Origin: Liopterus haemorrhoidalis
Taxonomy: Eukaryota > Arthropoda > Insecta > Coleoptera > Dytiscidae
DNA: 64,000 nucleotides
Direction of reading: 5' to 3'
Assembly (NCBI GenBank): GCA_963971575.1
Contig: OZ020619.1
Location: 22,512,813 to 22,576,812, forward strand
A program made the translations under genes and the position numbers. Numbering within the stretch: the stretch's first letter is position 1; each line of letters opens with the position of its first letter. Positions 33,506 through 43,765 of this stretch are shown here, in pieces. The notes beneath the pieces were generated by a model that worked only from the letters and a program-made list of their open reading frames with translations, had not been told where the DNA came from and did not search any database.

Positions 33506-34809
33506 ACGGGTGTTTTTTTTAGAGGTATAGAACTTTAAGTTGGCATTACTGTTCAAGATGGCGACCGATTTAACAGCTGTCAAGTGATTTATTCTCAGTT
33601 TGGTTTGGCAATTCATCATGAATAGACTCACGCCTGAACAACGCTTGCAAATAGTGCAATTTTATTTCGAAAATAATGGTTCTGTGCGGAATACGTATCG
33701 CGCACTATGTCCATTTTATCGTCGACAAAATCGTCCATCAGAGCAGTTAATTCGATTAACCATGGAACGTTTTCGCACCACGTTTACTCTTATTGATAAC
33801 TCGCATCCCCAGAGACGCCGTACGGTGCGTACAGAAGAAGCTATTGGTACTGTAGAGCGTAGCATTGAGGAAGACCCGAATGAGTCCATCCGCCATCGAG
33901 CACAGGAATTGGATCTGTGTCCATCCACTTTATGGAAGATTTTGCGGAAGGATCTTGGTTTGCGTGCTTACAAAATCCAACTCGTGCAAGAATTGAAGCC
34001 AAACGATCATCAAGCAAGGCGTAGATTCGTCGAATGGGCCCAAAACGAGATTGCCGTTGTTCCCGATTTTCATAAGCGAATTTTGTTTAGCGATGAAGCG
34101 CACTTCTGGTTGAATGGCTACGTCAACAAACAAAACTGCCGCATTTGGAGTGAAGCTAATCCTCAAGTGTATGTCAAAACACCGTTACATCCAGAAAAAC
34201 TGACTGTTTGGTGCGCTTTATGGGCTGGTGGAATCATTGGTCCGTACTTCTTCAAAAACGATGATGGCCAGAACGTTACAGTCAATGGTGATCGGTATAG
34301 AGCCATGATTACTAACTTTTTCATTCCTGAATTGAACAGCCATGATGTCCAGGAGCTGTGGTTCCAACAAGACGGCGCAACATGTCACACAGCTCGTGCC
34401 ACAATCGATTTATTGAAAGACACGTTTGGTGACCGCCTAATTTCACGTTTTGGACCTGTGAATTGGCCTCCAAGATCTTGTGATTTAACACCGCTGGACT
34501 ACTTTCTGTGGGGCTATGTAAAGTCATTGGTTTATGCGGATAAGCCACAAACGCTTGACCATTTGGAAGACAACATTCGCCGTGTTATTGCCGATATACG
34601 GCCACAAATGTTGGAAAAAGTCATCGAAAATTGGACGTCCAGATTGGACTACATCCGAGCCAGCCGTGGCGGTCATATGCCAGAAATCATATTTAAAATG
34701 TAATGCCACAAGATTATCTTTCGAATAAAAAAAAATTCATGTCAATCGAATAATCCATCGTTGTTTTATTGCAATTTAAAGTTCTATACCTCTAAAAAAA
34801 AACACCCAT
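33506..34809 (+). mobile_element. Intact mariner-family transposon (DD41D)
   Basis: 1304 bp with inverted ends ACGGGTGTTTTTTTTAGAGG and ATGGGTGTTTTTTTTTAGAG extending ~35 bp (through GTTCTATACC), flanked by TA at 33504-33505 and 34810-34811. One complete transposase ORF fills it. It is inserted in the Transib-like gene. Removing it with one TA leaves an open junction ATKYKKSLKAPP in that gene. Confidence 0.93.
33618..34703 (+). CDS. mariner-family transposase, DD41D
   Basis: 361 residues, uninterrupted. The start ATG 33618 (MNRLTPEQRLQIVQFYFEN) is chosen over the upstream TTG because mariner proteins begin at the first helix-turn-helix. Two HTH motifs occupy about residues 5-110, the second ending LCPSTLWKILRKDLGL. 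Catalytic residues are D159 (FSDEAHFWLNG), D252 (QQDGATCH) and D294 (PLDYFLWG). The last two have 41 residues between them, the spacing of the rosa/DD41D group. The linker WVPHEL-like motif is not obvious. It would cut and paste its TIRs in the nucleus at TA. All three acids and both ends are present, so it could be active. Confidence 0.95.
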   Translation: MNRLTPEQRLQIVQFYFENNGSVRNTYRALCPFYRRQNRPSEQLIRLTMERFRTTFTLIDNSHPQRRRTVRTEEAIGTVERSIEEDPNESIRHRAQELDLCPSTLWKILRKDLGLRAYKIQLVQELKPNDHQARRRFVEWAQNEIAVVPDFHKRILFSDEAHFWLNGYVNKQNCRIWSEANPQVYVKTPLHPEKLTVWCALWAGGIIGPYFFKNDDGQNVTVNGDRYRAMITNFFIPELNSHDVQELWFQQDGATCHTARATIDLLKDTFGDRLISRFGPVNWPPRSCDLTPLDYFLWGYVKSLVYADKPQTLDHLEDNIRRVIADIRPQMLEKVIENWTSRLDYIRASRGGHMPEIIFKM

Positions 34810-35452
34810 TACTTTGTGGCTCTTGTGGGAGTAGTTTCAGTAATCTCTTCTAAAACTGCAGCTGCATCTCTTTTACCTGTTTTTTCAAGGAAATTTGCGT
34901 CGCCGTACTAAGTTGTTCTGCAGAATGCTTCCCTGTGAGGACTTGTAAATGACGCCGTTTCGTACGTGTTGAACTCTCTTCAAATGTTTTTTTTTTTGGT
35001 CTTCCAACAGCTGATGTGGATTGTAAAGACAATTTATCGGTCTTCCTAACATCATATACATCATTTGAAAATATAATTTCATGGTCTAACCAGTCCGCGT
35101 ATTTTTCTTCAAATCTATTCTTCATTCGACAACAGGCTTGCCATTTGCGGTTAAAACTAGCTTTAAATGAAGTTAAACGCTTTTTTATCAATTCTAAAAT
35201 ATTATCCGAACATTCCTCTAATCCCATTTTTTGTATAACATAGTTACACAAATCGTCAGTTGAACTTTTTTTAGTATTTAATAAAATATACAATGTCTAT
35301 ACTCAATGCTTCACCACAGGTAAAACCTGCTCCTGCCGATCTGCAACAAAAACGATTTTTCTCAAAAATGTGCAAATATATGCAGCTAAAATTAACACTG
35401 ATTAACTAAACAGTGTTTCGTTTACATGTTGATGTAAATTAAAAAGTGGGGC

Positions 35453-35790
35453 AGTGGCGGATATAGCTTTTTGTGGGCCCAGGGCTTAAAAATACCAAGG
35501 GGCCCTACTAATTATTAATTATTATTTATTACATTTTTATTAATGTTGGATATTATATTTTTATTAGCTGGCGCTTCGCTTATGTTGATTTTTAATAAAT
35601 ATTAGTAAATTTGTGTTTTTAATTTTTTTGTGTTGTTTTTTAAAGTAATATTTTTGTTTTGATCTTTTCTGTTATAAGCCGTGCTTAGTATAGAATATAA
35701 TAAGTACATATATGTCCGAGAGGTTGGGGGCCCCTTGCGGATCTGGGGCCCAGGGCTTAAGCTATTAGCCCGTATGTAGATCCGCCACTG
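35453..35790. mobile_element. hAT MITE
   Basis: 338 bp from CAGTGGCGGATATAGC to GTAGATCCGCCACTG, with flanks AAGTGGGG and AAGTAGGG (one mismatch of 8). GGGCCCAGGGCTTAA occurs near both ends in the same orientation. AT-rich middle, non-coding. 35799-35942 is an AT-rich remainder. Confidence 0.8.
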
Positions 35791-35943
35791 AAGTAGGGTA
35801 ATGCGGGGTAATAAGTTAAAAATCTACCTAATTTTAACAAAACGTTAAAAATTTAGTTTTATTTTATTCTAATATTTTATGTTGTTTTGTTAAAACTAAG
35901 AAACTGCAATCAAAAAAGTAATGTATACAGAAGAAAGTACATA

Positions 35944-36783
35944 GAGTAGATTCAAATAGAGTTGAGTACATCAATAAAAGTGTGTAGAAACCATTTTTCG
36001 TCTGGACAGGTCTAATTTACTTATAATAGGTTTGTTACTCATAGCCGTAGAAGTCTTATATGAGTTAGGAGCTTCCAACGTGTTTATATAAAATATCTAA
36101 AATTATTAGAATACATCTACAATCTAAAATCGTATTTTTTAATACGAATTATTTGTTAGTGAAAGCCGACGTAAGTAAAAAAATACATATTTGGTAATAG
36201 AACAATAGGATAAGTTGAGGTTATGAAATTAATTTATGTTTTGATTTTAAAAACAGTGTTTTACAAAATGCAGAAGCAATTAGTGGGACGTAAAGGACAA
36301 GTGCTTCATAGCCAGAGCCGCGAAATTATTAATAAAGTTATGCAGTTCATGAAGGAGGAAGTTAATCTGAAAAACTTCAAAATACCTGTAACAAATTTCC
36401 AGGGACGAGTGATTGCTGCAACTGGCATCTCTAAGAATACATATGACCGATATAAATTTAATAATAAAATTAATTTTACTGCAATATATATTTTTTTCCC
36501 GTTTGGTCGGTATATTTATTTTTTTTATTTATAATTAATTTTCCTTCTCTCTTCTTTTCCGTCATTTATGACTGACATATTTATATTAAACAGTATTTTA
36601 TTTATATTTTTTCATTTATATTTTAGTATATAGCTTTTAAATCGTTCCCTAACTAATTCAATAAAAAATATTATTTAATTGTCCCATTTGGTTTGAAAAT
36701 ATTTTATTTGTCTCCGCCACTGGCGTTATCTTGTTTGCGCAATTTTGTAACGGTCGTGTATCCTTCTCTATTTGAATCTACTC
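35944..36783 (+). mobile_element. Tc1/mariner-type TIR element keeping a transposase first exon
   Basis: 840 bp with inverted ends GAGTAGATTCAAATAGAG and TA at 35942-35943 and 36784-36785. Same terminal GAGTA and same type of N-terminal exon as 6175-6903, but a different family by its TIR. Confidence 0.75.
36268..36534 (+). pseudogene. Transposase N-terminal exon
   Basis: MQKQLVGRKGQVLHSQSREI, then INKVMQFMKEEVN, then ATGISKNTYDRYKF. The start at 36268 is chosen over 36223 because the upstream residues are hydrophobic. The HTH-like end (GRVIAATGISKNTYDR) fits the DNA-binding part of an IS630-like transposase. After RYKF the frame runs into low-complexity sequence, so the catalytic region has been deleted. 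Confidence 0.5.
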
Positions 36784-36785
36784 TA

Positions 36786-37121
36786 CCTGTAGGAATAAAA
36801 AATATCGGTCACAAAATTTAACCGCACTACACAAACTCACAGATTTATTACAATTTTTCAGCTAAACTACATTCACAATAAACGTGAGATGACGTCACAC
36901 TTGGTTTATTTAAGTACCAACGTTATGATATGTTTTAATCAACATCAATCCATAACTCAGTTAGTACATTTATTTATTTTATGTTGGTAATTTTATACAA
37001 TGTTGTCGGTTTTAAATTGGATAGTTCAATCGTTATTTTGACGTCAGGTTGACGTTTCGTGAGAAATTAAGTGAGGTTATATTTTATACTTTTTAAATAT
37101 ATTTGTAATTTAAAAGTAAAA
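36786..37121. other. Unassigned AT-rich stretch
   Basis: Nothing recognised upstream of the transposase fragment. It may contain its 5' UTR. Confidence 0.35.
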
Positions 37122-37700
37122 ATGCCCAAAGCTCTTAGTAGCCGTGCTCAAAGGATGGTTTTGTCTCTTATTAATTATTTTGAAAGAGAGCGAGACAATG
37201 GTGGACCTTTAATGGATGTGAAATGTGTCAGAGATGTGAGTAAATATAAAAATAAGTTTATATCTATGGTCTTTTCACTTGAATATATTTCTACAAATAA
37301 TTGTTAATTAACTTTTTAGAGTTGCAGCTGCTTTATATGTCAGTATTTCTAAAGTAAATAAGATGGTATTACAACAAGCGAGAAATGAAACTGTCAGTAG
37401 CCCGAAAAAGAATCGAACACATACTAAATCTGTTGTAGAATTAGACAATTTTACAACAGTTGGGATACGTAATGTAATTTATGAGATGTACCGTAATAGT
37501 AAGGATACAACATCTCTACGTGAGGCCTCTTAATAAATTAATTTGATTTTAGGGGAGCATGTTACTGTCGATACTATTAATATAAAATTACATGAAAGGA
37601 GACTGTATGATGGTGGAAAGACTTCCCTTTGGAAGATTTTAAGAAATATAGGTTTTAAATATAAAAAGGACGATCCAAGACGTGGTCTAATGGAACCTTC
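37122..37700 (+). pseudogene. IS630/Tc1-like transposase, N-terminal half with intron-like gaps
   Basis: MPKALSSRAQRMVLSLINYF and ERERDNGGPLMDVKCVRD are followed by GTGAGT...TTTTTAG (37235-37319), then VAAALYVSISKVNKMV. KSVVELDNFTTVGIRNVIYE and MYRNSKDTTSL come next. A second gap ends in GATTTTAG at about 37552, then EHVTVDTINIKLHERRLYDG and GKTSLWKILRNIGFKYKKDD. The last block is the second helix-turn-helix that precedes the DDE domain in this family. The DDE domain is missing. Exact splice phase does not close perfectly, so one indel is likely. No TIRs found. Confidence 0.6.
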
Positions 37701-37718
37701 CCAAATCGTTCAATCAAT

Positions 37719-38027
37719 ATCAAATTTTAGCTTGATTGTAGCAACAGTTTTCGAGATATTGGTCAAGTTAAATTTTAAAAATTGCAATGGTACCTTAGTA
37801 AACTACCATTTCTAACAGAGCGATTGAAACCAAAATTTAAGTGTTTTTAAAACTCATAAAAGAGTATTAGATATCAAATTTTAGCTTGATCATAGCAATA
37901 GTTTTCGAGATATTGGTAGAGTTAATTTTTTAAAACTGCAATGGTACCTTAGTAAACTACCATTTCTTACAGAGCGATTCAGACCAAACTTTAAGGGTTT
38001 TTAAAACTCATAAAAGAGTAATAGATA
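37719..38027 (+). repeat. Two tandem 154-bp units
   Basis: ATCAAATTTTAGCTTGAT starts units at 37719 and 37873, and the first bases of a third unit begin at 38027. TTTCGAGATATTGGT and GGTACCTTAGTAAACTACCA are kept in both. It abuts the truncated transposase. Confidence 0.85.
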
Positions 38028-39182
38028 TCAAATATGATGGGTGATATTTCTATTACGTACTTTTATCTGTATATTGTGTTTGTATATTTTAAAAGGTTTT
38101 ATAATTTGTAATGTAAGTGAACAAAAACAATATTTAATTTTGTATCTTGGTCGATAAACAAATATTATATATGAATAATAAAATATATTCTATTTACATT
38201 TGTTACGCCCTTTTTTTTTGTAATTTTAACCTACAGGTCTGTTACGTAGAACGGTTTATTATCATCGAAAAATAATTTTAGCATACTCATGAAATTTACA
38301 CTTGCAGCTAGTGGCAATAAACTGTTCGACTGGAAATAATATTTGAATATTCATTATTCGAAACAAAATTGTATCTAACATCTGAAATTCAAAAATTTCT
38401 ATCCGAATAATAAAAAATTTGACTCTTTATCATTGCTTTCCGATATCATTTAGTGAGTGTAGAAAGCAAGCTCGGAGCGTTCGAGAAAAGGTCTAAACGC
38501 GTTTATTTGAGCGGTCTGGAGTTAAAAAGTGTGACTCGTAACACTCTGCGTTTGCTTCTCGAACCCGCTGTGTCAATGTGACACCAGGCGAAAAAATAAA
38601 GTAAATTGTATTAAAAGAACACGACACATTTCTAAAAACATATATTTCTGATGATTCTTATACACTGAAATTTATTTATTTTTTTTAAAATACTACATTA
38701 CACACTTAATATAATATAAACCATAAATTTCGCGACAAATCGGTTAGAAAGAACTGCTGTGCATCATAATTTACATTAATTCTTTTCCTCCATAGGAAAT
38801 ATTGGTTTTCAATATATTTTTACAAGTTGTTCTATATAACCTAACTTTTTTTGACACTTTACGAATTGGCAACAAGGTGAGTTTTTCAACTGTGACGTCA
38901 TTTCAGAGTTACGGTAAATGGAGTTTATGATACATGTTGTTCACACAGTCACATAAAAGGCACAAATGAGGGTGGTAAAACTACCACCGTAACAGGTAAT
39001 ATCCCTATATAGTTGTTGTGTGGGATACTTTAGACTTCCAAGAAAGGGATTATGTGTCATAAACCGTTATTTGGGAGGGTCAGAATTTTGCATTTGGACC
39101 TGCTAGATTTGAATTCTGGCCCACTGTGCGCTCCAAGAATAACTAGATTGCGAAATATAGTTCCGCGTAAACGTTTGGAATA
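38028..39182. other. Unassigned AT-rich stretch
   Basis: No gene. Contains a short repeat near 39085-39135 matching 30900-30950 in inverse orientation, and TTGCGAAATATAGTTCCGCG near 39149, which resembles 42301-42345. Confidence 0.4.
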
Positions 39183-39183
39183 G

Positions 39184-39262
39184 AGATGGGTCGTTCATGA
39201 ACGAACCGGCTCACTGAGCCGGCTCAGTACACTGATCGAAGTGACAAAGTTCACCAAATTTA
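39184..39262 (+). mobile_element. hAT-like left end (TAGAGATGGG) fragment
   Basis: TAGAGATGGGTCGTTCATGA followed by GAGCCGGCTCAG. The same internal words precede the terminus CCCATCTCTA at 50191-50200. The inner part is replaced by the Harbinger-like copy at 39265. Confidence 0.5.
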
Positions 39263-39264
39263 GT

Positions 39265-39975
39265 CAATTTATATACTACAGTGTATCAGTTTATCTCACA
39301 TTTGTATAAAATGTGAATTTAATTTTATAAAGATGTTTTGTAATATTAATTATTAAATAATTAGTTGATTTATTACGCTATTTCTAATTCTTATTTCTTC
39401 TTGTAACCAGTTGTCATTTGTTTGAATACCTGAAAAAAAACATTTTTAATCATAAGGAATTTAAAACATAAACAATTATTTCTTCAAATTATACACCATT
39501 AAGTTGAACTACGATATTGTGAAGCGGCAGAGTTATTTTTGTAGCTTTCAGAGGGTTGTAATTTTAAGTACATTTATTTCAATTTCTTGAACTTGCGTCT
39601 GGTAACTCAACTTACTTGTATCAGAAAGATTACAAAAGACCGTTCTTAGCTCTACTGTAAAGAATTCAGCTTAAAGAGTAATATAAAGTTTAACTTTTTG
39701 AAAATAATTAATATTCTTACCATCTTGTTTTTTGTTACATTTTTTCTTTAATAACATGTCATTTACTAAAATAGGATCAGCCATTTTTGCATACTAAACA
39801 TCAGCGTTAACTTTTAAAGCCACCGTTTTGGTAGGCGCTTATTCTAGAATGTTAACTGGCTATTATAATGCCGCTACGTTAAAATTTTAACACAAATATG
39901 CTTAGCGAATAGAATTTATTACTAATAGAATTTATTTAATAAAAACGTGTTAAAAAAATTAACACCAGTTTCCAA
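39265..39975 (-). mobile_element. PIF/Harbinger-type remnant, second copy
   Basis: Parallel to 15245-15900, sharing TTTAGTCAATTTATATACTA, AATTATTAAATAATTA and TTTATTACGCTATTTCTA. The reverse strand near 39535 gives a decayed LKATKITLPLHNIVVQLN, matching the VLHNIA region of the first copy. It lacks the left part of that copy. Confidence 0.55.
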
Positions 39976-40029
39976 AAATTGTCCTTTCATTCCCACAGCC
40001 GACGCAACAAGCTCAAATAGTATTCTTTA

Positions 40030-40675
40030 ATAACTGTAACACTGCGGTAAAAATTCAGGGTACACAATACCACTTGGGAAGAACTTTAACATTTGATCGA
40101 ACTTGGCGTGCTTTTTTGGGTCTTGGTTCATTTGGAAGCTTCCATTGAGATGATTGAGCCTTTGTTTCGATGTCATAACTGTACACCCACGTCTCGTCAC
40201 CCGTTATGATGCGCTGAAGCAATGTTAAGTCTTTGACGACATCATCTATCATTTCCTGAGCGACATCTTTACGACACATTTTTTGTTCAAAATTTAACAA
40301 TTTTAGAACAAATTTTGCTACCGCTCGCCTCATGACCAAAACATTAGTGAAAATTTCTTCGCATGAACCATACGATATATCAACTTCTTCAGCAACCTCC
40401 CTAATTTTAATTCGACGGTTATCAATATTTATTTTTTTACCTTAATTTCTTCATCGTTTTTTTCGGTAATTGTAGTGCTGGGTCTCCCAACTCTATCAAC
40501 ATCTTGAACTGATCACGGCCATCTTGAAAGCATTTATACCATTTGTAAATCGCTTATTCCCAATTGAAACAGTCGTCAAAGTTAACCAACATGACAACAA
40601 GAAAGTTTATCAATCCGATAAATGTAGAGCGGGAATTTAAAACAATTGCATGAACTTTCTGATCACACCTCGTAT
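40030..40675 (-). pseudogene. mariner (DD34D-type) transposase relic
   Basis: The reverse strand reads AVAKFVLKLLNFEQKMCRKD, then IDDVVKDLTLLQRIITGDE, then TWVYSYDIETKAQSSQWKLP and KKARQVRSNVKV (40055-40339). ITGDETWVY carries the first catalytic Asp of mariner transposases. The N-terminal part (40340-40560) is decayed, with stops. The distal end has ACGAGGTGTGATCAGAAAGT next to TA (40675 side), a mariner-like terminus. The second and third Asp blocks are gone. There is no match to the intact mariner at 33506. Confidence 0.8.
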
Positions 40676-41032
40676 ATAGTAATTTGAAACTCATAAATAT
40701 ATTTAAAAAATTACAGAAAATTATTGTCTGACATCTATTATTAAGTTATTGAGCGATAACATTGTTACAACAATTTCTATAGCGGTTATACGTACCGTTA
40801 AGCAAAGGAATACTATCACAGGCTTTTTCTAAATGTATGAATGGAACCTGGGGTCAACTAAATCAATAGAAGCCAGGAGTATTTAATAATTAAAACTGTA
40901 CTGAGGGTATTTAACAACTAAACTGTATTAAATAATTAAATAAAGGCTATTCCAACCGTTTAGGCGGAACTAAATGGGAATTTCGTTCTTTTAGGTTGTC
41001 ACAAGAAGGGACCTTGCTTGGGTTATTTCATA
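40676..41032. other. Unassigned stretch
   Basis: No gene. AAACTGTAT-type words and GAATAGACT/TAGGCGGAAC words near 40940 match fragments near 39150 and 42310. Confidence 0.35.
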
Positions 41033-41040
41033 TTTGACGT

Positions 41041-41355
41041 CAGAGCCGCGGAAAGGGGGGGCGGAGGGGGCGACGGCCCCTAGCGCACTAAGGAAAAGAG
41101 CGCCGGTGAGCTTGACTAAGGGGCGCCAAATTACGAAAGTGAGGACCTTTTTTTTGCTCTTCGCTTGGATTTTGGGAGGTGAGAACCTTTTTTTTGCTCT
41201 TCACTTGGAATTTGCGAGGTGATGATCTTTTTTTTGCTCTTCACTGGGAATTTGGGAGGTGAGAATATTGTTTTTGCTTATCACTTACATTTATTTGCCA
41301 AGGGCGCCAAAACGCAGTTTTGCCCCTAGCGCAAGTTTTCCTTACTGCGGCTCTG
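41041..41355. mobile_element. hAT MITE with tandem poly-T motifs
   Basis: 315 bp from CAGAGCCGCGGAAAGG to CCTTACTGCGGCTCTG, with perfect 8-bp duplication TTTGACGT (41033-41040, 41356-41363). At 41140-41290 about four ~40-bp units carry GTGAGGACCTTTTTTTTGC and CTCTTCACTTGG. CCCCTAGCGC occurs at both sides. Confidence 0.9.
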
Positions 41356-41651
41356 TTTGACGTTGATATGTGAAAATTTAATATTCCAACAGTGATACCA
41401 TGGAAACGAATGACATATTATGTCAAAAATAAAATACTATTTTACCAGGGGGTTGAAACTCTAATGGCAAAACGAAAACCATATTACGTTCTATAACCCA
41501 ACACGAATAGCGCCCCAGTCGCTGCCAGTCGCTATAGCTACGTGCATGATAGGATGTTGCCTGTTACGGCTTCTGTCATTAGCGTCAAAATCTGTAATTA
41601 GTGTAAAAATCGTCTTCTGTAATTTTGTAATTTCATTGTTTAATTCGGAAA

Positions 41652-41821
41652 ATGGGTGTTAAATGCTTTGTTTTGGGGTGTGATAGTGTGATAGTAGTGA
41701 ACCTACAAGATATCGCTTTCCAAACCCGAAAACACGTGTGGCTCCAGAATTGTATAAAACGTGGATGATGAACATTGGAAATCCAAAATTGGATGGCTTG
41801 TCCATGGAAGTGTCCATAAAT
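41652..41821 (+). pseudogene. THAP zinc-finger domain fragment (P-element-like)
   Basis: MGVKCFVLGCDS opens the C2CH module. After a frame change near 41695 it reads EPTRYRFPNPKTRVAPELYK, then TWMMNIGNPKLDGLS. The order Cys-Cys, RFP, W is that of a THAP domain, used for DNA binding by P-element transposases and by host THAP proteins. No transposase body is present. Host pseudogene or P-like element cannot be separated. Confidence 0.6.
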
Positions 41822-41930
41822 ATTAAGTATTAGTAAATATTATGTTATATGTTAGTCTACTTAATAAATAATTATTTCTGCTAGTTATTGTTTTTCTGTT
41901 TCTGTATAATTCCTAACTGCTTGTTCTTAA

Positions 41931-42084
41931 TTGTAAACATAATTAAATGTTATTATTAAATTATACAATTGTTATGATTTATTTTGTCTATTTTTAATAT
42001 TGTTGTCGTTAATAATATTGAAAATAGACAAAATAAATCATAACAATTGTTTCATTTAATAATAACATTTAATTATGCTTACAA
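41931..42084. repeat. Foldback element, ~70-bp arms
   Basis: TTGTAAACATAATTAAATG, ACAATTGTTATGATTTATTT and TGTCTATTTT on the left arm reappear inverted on the right arm to 42084, around a loop GTTGTCGTT. A few mismatches and gaps only. Non-coding. Confidence 0.85.
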
Positions 42085-42394
42085 CTATATCCATTGAAGC
42101 ATTTGAAATACCCGCGAAAACCCAACCCTTTCCTCCCCTACCAATTTTAGTTCCATAACCCAACAACTACAGCGGTAATTTGGTTTCAAAAAATATAACG
42201 GCAGTTTCGCATCTATTTCCTTCTTTATCTATGACCTTAACCAAAAAATGTTTATTGTAAGTATGATTTACAAAGCTTAAACAAAACGGCAAAAACTACA
42301 TTGCGAAATCTAGTTTCGCCTAAACGTTTGGAATAGACTACACAGTTTAACAAATCTAATAATTTAGATGATAAAAGTATTTTTTAAGTCCATG
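42085..42394. other. Unassigned stretch
   Basis: TTGCGAAATCTAGTTTCGCC near 42301 and TAAACGTTTGGAATAGA match the fragment near 39150-39185. No gene is seen. Confidence 0.4.
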
Positions 42395-42559
42395 CAGTGG
42401 CGGACTTTCGCAAAGACAAAAAAGATAATTGTCTTGGGTCCGTAATTTTAAAGGGCTCGACGAACCCTTCCCCTTTCCCCTTCCCCTTTGAACGCCTCTA
42501 GGTTGAGGGCCCGTAAATCAAAAATGTCTTGGGCCCGGCGAAGGCTTAATTCGCCACTG
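42395..42559. mobile_element. hAT MITE
   Basis: 165 bp from CAGTGGCGGACTTTCG to TTAATTCGCCACTG, with perfect duplication AGTCCATG (42387-42394, 42560-42567). Confidence 0.9.
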
Positions 42560-43150
42560 AGTCCATGTACGTGCTTTTATATCACAAGAACATACACGAC
42601 CACACAACTGATATAAACAAGCTGCAAAAATATTCTACAAATATTTCAGCAGGGAGAGGTCTGAGGGTGCGACTGTCACGGGGGCTCCTCGGTTGTATGT
42701 TAACGTTTTATAATTAATAATTTTATAATATGTATGAATTATTTTTGCTAAAAATATTAAATCAGGCAAGTGTGTATAAATAAATAATATAAAAGGTAAG
42801 GTATTTTGTCAGTAAAGTGTTTCCAGCTGTTTTTTATTACGGGGTGATGGGTAATAATACGAATGCTAAAATTAGAAAAAAATAATTGTCTAAATAATAT
42901 TTAATTTATATTTGGTGCATAAAAAATACGAAGATTTATTATCAAACAAGAATAATGTTGTAATGGTCGTTGCTGACTCCCTTTTGAGTCCCGAATTTTA
43001 ATTATTTAGTAAATATATTTTATCATATTTTTTTGCATTTATTTTTGCATTGATTTTGTATTGATTTTTATTCATATTTGACATTGCACAAATTGTGCTA
43101 CACTGTATTTTTATTACTTTGTTTTATTTATTTATTTATTTATTTTTGCT
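42560..43150. other. Unassigned AT-rich stretch
   Basis: Nothing recognised. Confidence 0.4.
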
Positions 43151-43154
43151 TAAT

Positions 43155-43510
43155 ATATTCGAAGAGGAAATAGTCCACAAAGCCTTTGGGCAGCTAAGGT
43201 GGCTTGGACATGTGATGAGAATGGGAGAAGAAAGAACAACTCGTAAAGCTTATGAAGCAAAACTGACGTCCAAAAGAACAGTCGGAAGACCAAGAAAAAC
43301 ATGGCAAGCAGAGCTCAAGCAAGCAACGGAAGAGAGGGGTATCAAGTGGAACGAAGTGAAATCCCTAGCTCAGGACAGGACAGGCTGGAAAAACATCTGG
43401 AAAAGCAATTCAGAAACGCGAACGGATCTATCTTAAAGAAAACGTAAACTCGTACAAGCCTCACACCGAAAGGTAGAGAGGTTAAGGATTAAGTAAGTAA
43501 GTAAGCAAGC
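43155..43510 (+). pseudogene. RTE-like LINE, 3' fragment
   Basis: The frame to 43433 reads KAFGQLRWLGHVMRMGEER, then TVGRPRKTWQAELKQATEER, then WKNIWKSNSE. RWLGHVMRM...GRP is the C-terminal signature after the RT in RTE-type LINEs and matches the end of the LINE at 50205-52065 (STGHVMRMMEDR, VGRPRKERR). It ends in a TAAG-repeat tail at about 43483-43512. Confidence 0.75.
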
Positions 43511-43674
43511 AAAGCCTTTATGAATTGGTATATTGTTTAAAGTAATGTATGTGTTTCAAAACATTCAGGTATAAGATTGATGTTTGAACTCGATTTTCTC
43601 AAAATGGTCAGATTGGGAGATACACCCTTTTATTTTAAGGTAGCGATTTATGCTCGTTGGCCGGTGACATACCG

Positions 43675-43765
43675 TATATTCCGGCGTATAACGCGCACTT
43701 TTAACATTGAAAGTTTTGTCAAATTTGTTGGGTGCTTGTTATACGCCGGGTATAAAACTTACCCG
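43675..43765 (+). repeat. Degenerate MITE end pair (CCGGCGTATAACGCGC)
   Basis: CCGTATATTCCGGCGTATAA after TA at the left and TGTTATACGCCGG near 43738 form an imperfect inverted pair. The outer right end is lost. Confidence 0.5.

Larger units (their letters stand above)
31667..35293 (-). pseudogene. RAG1/Transib-like transposase gene, broken and interrupted
   Basis: Reverse-strand pieces join in order. N-terminal part: KWQACCRMKNRFEEKYADWL, VGRPKKKTFEESSTRTKRRH (34850-35293). Then DAAAVLEEITETTPTRATK up to the mariner, SLKAPPQAPVPYLADEALL and YSNLRTSVRTKFANIYPPY (33311-33500), KWGCDGSSGHSQHKQKF (near 33175), VDGKICNAFTDIS (32520), SNDGNTARRFF, and the C-terminal HKILIHGGEIIES, LSEEAQETRNK. 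The last block resembles the catalytic-Glu region of RAG1 (HKxLxH..EIIE...SE..E..NK), NDGNTARRFF resembles its NGNFARKLM, and CDG its first Asp block. Breaks: frameshifts near 34890, 32515-32660 and 31890, a hAT MITE and a mariner. Family naming is by recall of motifs. Confidence 0.6.
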
